From positions 3,820 through 67,819 of the forward strand of contig CAJUQB010000014.1 in the NCBI GenBank assembly GCA_910588285.1: 64,000 nt of DNA, in the 5' to 3' direction. Each line of letters starts with the position of its first letter. Position 1 is the stretch's first letter. The notes under the pieces are model-generated. The model saw only the letters and a list, made by a program, of their open reading frames with translations. It was not told where the DNA came from and searched no databases. This DNA is from an uncultured Lachnospiraceae bacterium. GTDB taxonomy: Bacteria; Bacillota; Clostridia; Lachnospirales; Lachnospiraceae. The translations under genes were made by a program, and so were the position numbers. Shown in pieces: positions 58,338 to 64,000 of the stretch.

Positions 58338-59578
58338 GGAAACCAGAGTTGCTGGTTCCGGCCAGCAGTCTTGAAGTATTAAAAATTGCAGTTTTATTTG
58401 GTGCAGATGCAGTATATATCGGCGGAGAGGCCTATGGTCTCCGGGCCAAGGCCAGGAATTTTTCCATGAAGGAGATGGCGGAGGGAATCGCCTTTGCCCA
58501 TGCCCGGCAGGTGAAGGTCTATGTGACGGCCAATATTTTGGCTCACAATGATGACCTGGAGGGCGTGGAACAGTATTTCCGGGAGCTTCGTGAGATCCGG
58601 CCGGATGCATTGATCATTTCGGATCCGGGGGTTTTTTCCCTTGCAAGGGAGATCTGCCCGGAGATTGAGGTACATATCAGCACTCAGGCCAATAATACCA
58701 ATTATGGAACGTATCTGTTCTGGCACCGCCAGGGAGCAAAGCGGGTCGTTTCTGCCAGGGAGCTGTCCCTTGCAGAGATTGGAGAGATTCGCCGCAGGAT
58801 CCCAAAGGAATTGGAGATCGAGACCTTTGTCCACGGGGCTATGTGCATTTCCTATTCCGGCAGGTGCCTTTTGAGCAATTATTTTACCGGACGGGATGCC
58901 AATCATGGGGCCTGCACCCATCCCTGCCGCTGGAAATATGCGGTGATGGAGGAGAAGCGCCCCGGCGAATATCTGCCGGTCTATGAGAATGAGCGAGGAA
59001 CTTATATCTTCAATTCCAAGGATCTGTGTATGATTGAGCATATCCCGGCCCTCTGCCAGGCAGGCATTGACAGCTTTAAGATTGAGGGGCGGATGAAGAC
59101 AGCGCTGTATGTGGCGACGGCAGCCCGCACCTACCGGAAGGCCATTGACGATTATTTTAGTTCGCCAAAGCAATACCAGGACCATATGGACTGGTATCGG
59201 GAACAGATGAAGGGCAGCACCCATCGGGAGTTTTCCACCGGGTTTTTCTTTGGAAAGCCGGATGAGAACACACAGATTTACGGCAGCAGTACCTATGTGA
59301 AGGATTATACCTATCTTGGCATTGTAGGTGCAGCCGACAGCCGGGGGCTCTATCCGCTGGAACAGAGGAATAAGTTCTCGGTGGGGGAGCAGATTGAGGT
59401 GATGAAGCCAGACGGCAGGAATCTGCCTGTGACAGTGCGGGCGATTCTGGACGAAGCAGGACATCCGATGGAGAGCGCCCCCCATCCAAAACAGCTTTTA
59501 TATCTTGACTTGGGCCAGGAGCTGGATCCGTACGATATATTACGCAGACAAGAGGAGGAACAGGAAGATGAGCAATGA
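58334..59578 (+). CDS. U32 family peptidase-like tRNA hydroxylation protein (YrrN/TrhP-like)
   Basis: 414 aa from ATG 58334. MRKPELLVPASSLEVLKIAVLFGADAVYIGGEAYGLRAKARNFS and the U32 signature ETFVHGAMCISYSGRCLLSNYFTGRDANHGACTHPCRW with its cysteines. In E. coli and Bacillus such proteins (TrhP, YrrN/YrrO) produce 5-hydroxyuridine at tRNA position 34, the substrate of TrmR upstream. The 3' end overlaps the lactonase gene by 11 bases. Confidence 0.9.
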   Translation: MRKPELLVPASSLEVLKIAVLFGADAVYIGGEAYGLRAKARNFSMKEMAEGIAFAHARQVKVYVTANILAHNDDLEGVEQYFRELREIRPDALIISDPGVFSLAREICPEIEVHISTQANNTNYGTYLFWHRQGAKRVVSARELSLAEIGEIRRRIPKELEIETFVHGAMCISYSGRCLLSNYFTGRDANHGACTHPCRWKYAVMEEKRPGEYLPVYENERGTYIFNSKDLCMIEHIPALCQAGIDSFKIEGRMKTALYVATAARTYRKAIDDYFSSPKQYQDHMDWYREQMKGSTHREFSTGFFFGKPDENTQIYGSSTYVKDYTYLGIVGAADSRGLYPLEQRNKFSVGEQIEVMKPDGRNLPVTVRAILDEAGHPMESAPHPKQLLYLDLGQELDPYDILRRQEEEQEDEQ

Positions 59579-60623
59579 AAGATATGTTGCGTATGTAGGC
59601 ACTTATACCCATGGGAACAGTGTGGGAATCCATCTGTATGACGTGGATGTGGAACAGGGCAAAATGACCGAGCGCAGGGTGGTTCCCATCAACAATCCGT
59701 CCCATTTGACCATTTCCAAGGACGGAAGGTTTCTGTATTCCATTTCCGACGAGGGCGTGGAGGCGTTCCGGATTCTGCCGGACGGTGATCTTGCGTCCAT
59801 CAACAAGGAATGGATCGGCGGAATGCGGGGCTGCTATGTGGATGTGGATGATCAGAACCGATTTCTGTTTGTGGGCGGTTATCACGATGCCAGGGTGTCT
59901 ATGATGAAGCTTCGTGCAGACGGCGGGATTGCGGGTATTGCAGACGGCATTTTCCATAAGGGCATGGGGCGCAAGATCGCGGAGCGCAATTCCAGGCCCC
60001 ATGTGAATTGCGTCATGATTACCCCAAAGAAGCAGAATTATGTCTGTGCGGTGGACGGCGGCCTGGACCATGTGAAGATCTATAAGATTAATTATGAGTA
60101 TGAGAAGATTCAGCTGGCGGATATCCTGCGCTGTCCCCTGGAGTCAGCGCCCCGGATGCTGCATTTTACCAAGGATGGGAGCTATGCCTATGTGCTCTGT
60201 GAGCTAAAGAACACCGTGGAGGTGTATACCTACGAGTGCACCCCCAAGGGGCCGCTGTTTGAGCATATACAGAGTATATCTACCGTGGAGACCAGAGATA
60301 TTGAGAATGGAGGCGCCTCCGGGATGGAGCTGACGGAGGATGGCCGATACCTGTTCTGCTCCAATGCCGGTACGAATTCCGTGATTGTTTTTGGGGTAGA
60401 TCAGGAGACGGGGATGCTGACAGAGCTTTGCAGCAATCCCATCAGCGGGGATTACCCCAAGGCCCTGGGAATCTTTCCGGACGGCAGGCATTTTGTGGCT
60501 CTGAACCATGACAGCAATGAGATGCGGATCTTTGTCATGGATTATGAGAAAAAGATTTTCCTGATGAAGGGGGCGCCCATTGCCATTGATACGCCGAACT
60601 GTATTCGGTTTCATAAGCTGTAA
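59568..60623 (+). CDS. lactonase family beta-propeller protein (6-phosphogluconolactonase type)
   Basis: 351 aa from ATG 59568, with GAGGAGGAACAGGAAG upstream. Seven repeated blade sequences with YVAYVGTYTHGNSVGIHLYDVD at the N-terminus, PSHLTISKDGRFLYSISDEG, PHVNCVMITP, and GDYPKALGIFPDGRHFVALNHDSNEM near the end, the Lactonase (PF10282) layout. Known members hydrolyse 6-phosphogluconolactone, but many in anaerobes are unproven. Overlap with the U32 gene suggests co-expression without obvious functional link. Confidence 0.9.
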   Translation: MSNERYVAYVGTYTHGNSVGIHLYDVDVEQGKMTERRVVPINNPSHLTISKDGRFLYSISDEGVEAFRILPDGDLASINKEWIGGMRGCYVDVDDQNRFLFVGGYHDARVSMMKLRADGGIAGIADGIFHKGMGRKIAERNSRPHVNCVMITPKKQNYVCAVDGGLDHVKIYKINYEYEKIQLADILRCPLESAPRMLHFTKDGSYAYVLCELKNTVEVYTYECTPKGPLFEHIQSISTVETRDIENGGASGMELTEDGRYLFCSNAGTNSVIVFGVDQETGMLTELCSNPISGDYPKALGIFPDGRHFVALNHDSNEMRIFVMDYEKKIFLMKGAPIAIDTPNCIRFHKL

Positions 60624-60630
60624 GGGGCTT

Positions 60631-60649
60631 TGGCCAGCGGCTCTGGCCA
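60631..60649 (+). terminator. weak hairpin after the lactonase gene
   Basis: TGGCCAG - CGGCT - CTGGCCA with a short TTT following; a 7-bp stem, marginal as a terminator. Confidence 0.4.
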
Positions 60650-60689
60650 TTTAGGGAGTGGTTCTGTATAGCGTATGTGAGGTGATTCT

Positions 60690-61265
60690 GTGAGGATTTT
60701 TCAGGAAAAGGAGTTTCTCCGTTTTTTGTTGGAACGGTTCCGGATTGAGCGGGAACGGTTTGACCGTTCCGGTGTCTATGCCTATACTCAGCGCCTGCTT
60801 GCCTATAATTCCAATAAAATCGAGGGAAGTACGCTTACAGAGGAGCAGACAGCTTTTCTATTTGACCATGGAACCCTGCCAAGGTCAGAGGATTATTACA
60901 GGGCGAAGGATGTAGAGGAGATGAACGGGCATTTCTTAATGTTCAATAAAATGCTGGATACCCTAAAGGAGCCTTTATCCCAGGCGCTGATCAGGCAATT
61001 TCATTATGAATTGAAGTGCGGTGTGTTTGAGGACCGTGCCAATGGATATGCCATTGGGAGCTATAAGAAGCGGCCTAATATGGTCGGGATGTACCATACG
61101 GCAAAGCCGGCAGATGTGGCAGAGGAGATGGGAAAGCTTCTGGAGTGGTATGTCAGCCAGAAGCCGGGGCTTGCTGTATTGGCAGAATTTCATGGGAGAT
61201 ATGAAAGCATTCATCCGTTTCAGGATGGGAATGTAACACAGAGACACCAGCAGAAAGCGGCATAA
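60690..61265 (+). pseudogene. Fic domain gene interrupted in its catalytic motif
   Basis: GTG 60690 follows GAGGTGA. The protein begins like Fic/DOC proteins with an N-terminal helical domain (YNSNKIEGSTLTEEQTAFLFDHG carries the (S/T)xxxE(G/N) inhibitory-helix-like NKIEGSTL motif) and reaches the active site HPFQDGN (His175), where the family continues GRxxR. Here it continues VTQRHQQKAA and stops. The codons after AAT (61232) therefore belong to inserted DNA. An active Fic needs the GRxGR arginines for ATP binding, so AMPylation activity should be lost. The other part of the gene should lie beyond the far end of the element. Confidence 0.85.
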
Positions 61266-61311
61266 ACAGCGGCAAACTGCTTTGTATATAAAATTGAATA
61301 ACGTATATGTC

Positions 61312-61352
61312 AAAGGACATTTCATCTTTTATTTAGGTGGATGTCCTTTTTT
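61312..61352 (+). terminator. intrinsic terminator near the element's left end
   Basis: AAAGGACAT (61312-61320) pairs with ATGTCCTTT (61341-61349), followed by TTT. It may insulate the element from host transcription or attenuate the following gene. Confidence 0.75.
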
Positions 61353-61383
61353 CATACCCATTTTTAAGAGAAAGGAGATTCAC

Positions 61384-61912
61384 ATGATATTAAATGCAAT
61401 GGAGAAACGGCTGCTGTTCCAGGTCGAGGGTGACTGTCTGGCTAAAGTCCTGAACGAGCTTCACATGGTTGCACGATATACAAAGAACCCCGAACAGCGG
61501 GAGGCGGCTGAAAGCCTGATGGCAAAACTGCGTGTCCTGACCGATGCTGAGGGTATGGGGTATGGATGTGGTGCGGGACATTCAGAAAAATTACCGTCTG
61601 CCCTATCCAGCCCGGACGATTGGGGAAAAGATTGCGGAGGTCAGGCAGCAGTCCGGCGCGGAGAAATTAAAGGGGCATGACATCATGGCTTTGGAACGCT
61701 TTGACCCGGAGGTAAAGCACATGATCATCTTTGACGTGCTTTCGGGCGATGCCCCTGTCGGGGATAAGGGCGATAAGATGCGCCTGTTCCTTACGGACGC
61801 TGGCTATCAGAAATTCTTAGACAGCCAGGAACGGGGCGAAGTGAAACTGAAAAACCATGCGAAGGTCTCAGGTGGCCATCTCTACTATGACCGCAGGGAC
61901 CGCACCTTGTAA
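61384..61912 (+). pseudogene. Tn1549-type accessory gene frameshifted by a 7-base duplication
   Basis: ATG 61384 (AAAGGAG 6 bases upstream) gives MILNAMEKRLLFQVEGDCLAKVLNELHMVARYT... and a second frame supplies the rest, DVVRDIQKNYRLPYPARTIGE ... VSGGHLYYDRRDRTL, ending 61912. At 61552-61565 GGTATGG is present twice in tandem; removing one copy restores a single frame of about 173 codons (Ala-Glu-Gly-Met-Asp-Val-Val). The protein resembles the conserved small proteins of such elements, whose function I do not know. As written, translation in the first frame ends at 61680. Confidence 0.8.
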
Positions 61913-61941
61913 CGGAATGAGTAAAGAAAGGGGGCTTTGAA

Positions 61942-62814
61942 ATGGCCGTATTCCGTGTAGAAAAAACAAGAGACTTTACCGTTATGAGTAACCACCACCT
62001 GCGCAATACAGAGCTGTCCTTAAAGGCAAAGGGGCTTCTTTCGCTGATGCTGTCCCTGCCTGAGGATTGGGATTATACCACTAAGGGGCTTGCTCATATC
62101 TGCAAGGACGGCGTGGATTCCATCACTACCGCCCTGAAAGAACTGGAACGGCACGGGTACCTCACCAGGCAGCGCCTCCGCTATGAAAACGGCCAGCTCG
62201 GAGACATTGAGTATACAATCCACGAAAAGCCGGTAACTGGCGAAAAACCAGGCGTTCCACCTAAACGGGAAAATCCAAGACAGGTAAATCCAGGACAGGC
62301 AAAACCTGAACAGGGAGAACCTGGACAGGAAAATCCCGCACAATTAAATATTGATCCATTAAAAACGAAAAAATCAAAAACGGATATATCAAGGACGTAT
62401 CAATCAATCTATCCGGCAGAACCGGAGGCGGCAGGCTGCCCTGATGGGGTGGATCGGATAGGATTGGCAGACGCATACCGTGAAATCATCAAAGAAAATA
62501 TCGAGTATAACTTCCTGGTCCAGCAGTATGGCAGGGAGCGTATGGATGAAGCGGTTGAGCTTATGCTTGAAGTTATTTTATCCAAACGTCCATATATCCG
62601 CATCGCAGGGGATGATTTTCCCAGGGAGGTGGTAAAGGGACGTTTCCTGAAAATCAATTCCAGCCACTTAGAGTATGTTTTTGACTGTATCGACAGGAAC
62701 ACCACGAAGGTCGGGAATATCAAGGCTTACCTGCTGGCGGCGCTGTATAACGCCCCGGCGACAATGGACAGCTATTACCGTGCCGAGGTCAACCATGACC
62801 TGTACGGCTGTTAG
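61942..62814 (+). CDS. HTH/DUF6017-type protein of a conjugative element (replication-initiator-like)
   Basis: 290 aa. N-terminal winged-helix region MAVFRVEKTRDFTVMSNHHLRNTELSLKAKGLLSLMLSLPEDWDYTTKGLAHICKDGVDSITTALKELERHGYL, a Pro/Gln/Glu linker (about 105-135) built of five-residue repeats such as VNPGQ, AKPEQ, GEPGQ, ENPAQ, and a C-terminal DUF6017-like domain (LADAYREIIKENIEYNFLVQQYGRERMDEAVELM). Such proteins are constant in Tn1549-type elements and are supposed to be regulators or replication initiators. AAAGGGGG precedes the ATG. Confidence 0.85.
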   Translation: MAVFRVEKTRDFTVMSNHHLRNTELSLKAKGLLSLMLSLPEDWDYTTKGLAHICKDGVDSITTALKELERHGYLTRQRLRYENGQLGDIEYTIHEKPVTGEKPGVPPKRENPRQVNPGQAKPEQGEPGQENPAQLNIDPLKTKKSKTDISRTYQSIYPAEPEAAGCPDGVDRIGLADAYREIIKENIEYNFLVQQYGRERMDEAVELMLEVILSKRPYIRIAGDDFPREVVKGRFLKINSSHLEYVFDCIDRNTTKVGNIKAYLLAALYNAPATMDSYYRAEVNHDLYGC

Positions 62815-62865
62815 GCGCTTTACGGCGTCTTTTTTCATTTCATCACAGGAAGGAGGCGGAGCACG

Positions 62866-62904
62866 ATGAAACGAAAATCTGTGCCGACGCTATGCCCGGC
62901 GTAA
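62866..62904 (+). CDS. 12-codon leader ORF overlapping the toprim gene start
   Basis: AAGGAGG (62850-62856) stands 9 bases before ATG 62866, which encodes MKRKSVPTLCPA and stops at 62902-62904, inside the next gene. The toprim ATG at 62892 has no ribosome site of its own, so it is probably reached by termination-reinitiation. A former longer gene is also possible. Confidence 0.45.
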   Translation: MKRKSVPTLCPA

Positions 62905-63965
62905 CCAAAGAGCAGATCCGGGAGGCGCGGGAGGCGGACCTGTTCGCATACCTGCAGTTCCATGAACCGGGCGTGCTGAAGCGGGACGGGCCAAATTACC
63001 GGCATAAGGAACATGACAGCCTGGTCTATGTGACCGGGAAACGGTACTGGTACTGGAACAGCCGCGGGCGGAGCATTAACGCCCTGGATTACCTGATTCA
63101 GATCCGGGGCTACGGTCTGGTGGATGCGGTCCATGCGCTGGTAGGCGGGGAAATCCGGCAGACGCCGGCTCACCGGAGTGCGGCGGCAAAGCAGATGCAG
63201 AAAGAACCGGAAAAGAAAACATTCTCCCTACCCTGGGCTAAACGGTGTGCCACCGCCGCCGTTTCCTATCTGCAAAAACGTGGGATTAGCAGCGAGGTTA
63301 TCAGCCGGTGCTTTCGGGCAGGACTTTTCTATGAGGCCCGGTATCATGGCGAGCCGGTCCGTGTGTTTGTTGGGAAAGACGATACGGGAAAAGCGAAGTT
63401 TGCCTGTATGCGAAGTATCACCGGCAGCCTCAGAAAAGATGTTTATGGCAGCGACAAGGAATACAGCTTCTGTTTCCCGCCGAAGAATCCGGGCAGCCGC
63501 CATGTGGCGGTCTTTGAGGCTCCCATCGACGCACTCTCCCACGCCACGCTGCAGGAATTAGAAGGCTGGAAATGGGACGGCTACCGCCTTTCCCTGGGCG
63601 GGACTTCCCATGTTGCGCTGATGGCATTTCTAAAACGCCACCCGGAAATCAGGCGCGTCAACCTCTACATGGATAATGATTTAGGCGGACTTAAAAATGC
63701 CAGAAGAATCAAAGCCATGCTCCGTGAGGATCCGTGTTTTAAGCATATCCGGGTCGGCATTAACCCGCCTCGGACAGGAAAGGATTACAACGAAAAACTG
63801 CTGCGGACCAGACAGCAGATGCAGGACTGCCAGCAGCCATGCCGCCCGAAAGAGGCGGCTGTTTCGTGTGCCCGGTGGGCACACGTTCTAACGGGTGAAA
63901 GTCCCCAATCCGCCCGGCAGTGGGAAGGATACAGCCGAAGCCAAGGGTGTTGGACGGCGAATTGA
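62892..63965 (+). CDS. toprim/DUF3991 primase-like protein, 3' end interrupted by a group II intron
   Basis: The family N-terminus MPGVTKEQIREAREADLFAYLQ supports ATG 62892. It is a DnaG-like zinc-less N-terminal part (DUF3991: SRGRSINALDYLIQIRGYGLVDAVHALVG), then a toprim fold (VAVFEAPIDALSHATL with Glu, NLYMDNDLGGLKNARRI with Asp-x-Asp) and a tail GINPPRTGKDYNEKL. Proteins like this are mobile-element primases or topoisomerase-like accessory factors. The host codons end near 63865 (...KEAAVS); the remaining codons to 63965 are intron sequence. Splicing would restore the normal end. Confidence 0.83.
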   Translation: MPGVTKEQIREAREADLFAYLQFHEPGVLKRDGPNYRHKEHDSLVYVTGKRYWYWNSRGRSINALDYLIQIRGYGLVDAVHALVGGEIRQTPAHRSAAAKQMQKEPEKKTFSLPWAKRCATAAVSYLQKRGISSEVISRCFRAGLFYEARYHGEPVRVFVGKDDTGKAKFACMRSITGSLRKDVYGSDKEYSFCFPPKNPGSRHVAVFEAPIDALSHATLQELEGWKWDGYRLSLGGTSHVALMAFLKRHPEIRRVNLYMDNDLGGLKNARRIKAMLREDPCFKHIRVGINPPRTGKDYNEKLLRTRQQMQDCQQPCRPKEAAVSCARWAHVLTGESPQSARQWEGYSRSQGCWTAN

Positions 63966-64000
63966 GGGAGACGCAAACAGCAGATTATTTTTCCGGCCTT
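63866..64000 (+). mobile_element. 5' end of a group II intron
   Basis: Begins GTGTGCCCGG, the conserved 5' end of bacterial group II introns, and continues with GGGTGAAAGTCCC and AGCCGAAGCCAAGGGTG, conserved parts of domain I. It lies directly after an exon hairpin (GCCGCC...GGCGGC at 63841-63859) and runs out of the window, where an intron-encoded reverse transcriptase is expected. Confidence 0.8.

Larger units (their letters stand above)
61233..64000 (+). mobile_element. left end of a Tn1549-like integrative/conjugative element (right end outside)
   Basis: The boundary is set by the break in the Fic gene at about 61233. Inside are genes typical of Tn1549-type conjugative transposons: a regulatory/accessory gene (61384), a DUF6017-type HTH protein (61942) and a toprim/DUF3991 protein (62892), without integrase or relaxase in view. 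Near the end a 10-base sequence recurs with one change (AGCGGCATAAAC at 61256 and AGCGGCAAAC at 61268), possibly recombinase contacts. Exact att bases cannot be fixed without the other end. Confidence 0.75.

Noticed and set aside
58394..59485. 363-aa minus-strand open frame opposite the U32 gene
   Set aside because: Shadow of a well-supported plus-strand gene; no start signal.
1..64000. tRNA, rRNA, tmRNA, SRP RNA, RNase P RNA or CRISPR loci
   Set aside because: All larger spacers were read for cloverleaf ends, conserved cores and spaced repeats; none was found, though a covariance-model search was not possible.

Overview
The window looks like a chromosome segment of a spore-forming, anaerobic member of the Clostridia, most probably Lachnospiraceae. 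The grounds are spore genes (gpr, spoIIP, CotF-like coat proteins, a GerMN lipoprotein), CIRCE/HrcA heat-shock control, strong AGGAGG ribosome sites, frequent GTG/TTG starts and a Firmicutes gene order. Base composition is moderate, roughly half G+C by eye; it was not computed, and no species is assigned.

Layout. 1-3.4 kb: end of a heterodimeric ABC exporter and an S66 carboxypeptidase. 3.4-4.7 kb: two minus-strand genes (unknown protein, DUF1275 membrane protein). 4.8-7.9 kb: copper module csoR-copA with twin CsoR-type operators; copA carries an extra C-terminal metal-binding domain behind an internal ribosome site. 8.4-9.4 kb: an Rpn/PD-(D/E)XK nuclease with an in-frame internal start and a GIEQ repeat tail. 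9.5-11.6 kb: CIRCE-groES-groEL. 12.1-14.6 kb: a lipoprotein hydrolase and an AraC regulator. 14.7-21.3 kb: arginine synthesis, argG facing argC-GNAT-argJ-argB-argD. 21.9-43.2 kb: a block that follows the Bacillus subtilis order comEA-comEC-holA-rpsT-gpr-spoIIP-lepA-hemW-hrcA-grpE-dnaK-dnaJ, interrupted by a WalRK-like two-component system with a GerMN lipoprotein and by a decayed ABC-F gene with a CorA transporter. 43.2-48 kb: a GH13 glucan debranching-type enzyme, an AAA-ATPase/PD-(D/E)XK protein behind a perfect palindrome, and two small coat-type proteins. 48.2-54.1 kb: prmA-rsmE, cysteine desulfurase-thiI, an HPr-like protein without the catalytic histidine, and mtaB. 54.2-59.6 kb: the yrzL-yrrK-yrzB-yrrL-yrrM-yrrN type cluster (IreB, RuvX, DUF1292, MltG-like, TrmR, U32 protease) with RNase J and YlbF inserted. 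59.6-60.6 kb: a 7-bladed propeller lactonase.

From about 61.23 kb to the end lies the left part of a mobile element. It interrupts a Fic gene inside the catalytic HPFxDGNGR motif and carries genes typical of Tn1549-like conjugative transposons: a gene frameshifted by a 7-bp tandem duplication, a DUF6017-type HTH protein, and a toprim/DUF3991 protein. That last gene is itself interrupted at its 3' end by the start of a group II intron, which runs out of the window.

The most interesting signals are candidate protein-within-protein arrangements (the Rpn internal start and the CopA C-terminal chaperone-like domain), paired metal-type operators, the His-less HPr, the catalytic-domain-less MltG-like protein, dispersed palindromic repeats shared between distant spacers, and the nested insertions at the right end. 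No rRNA, tRNA or CRISPR array was recognised.
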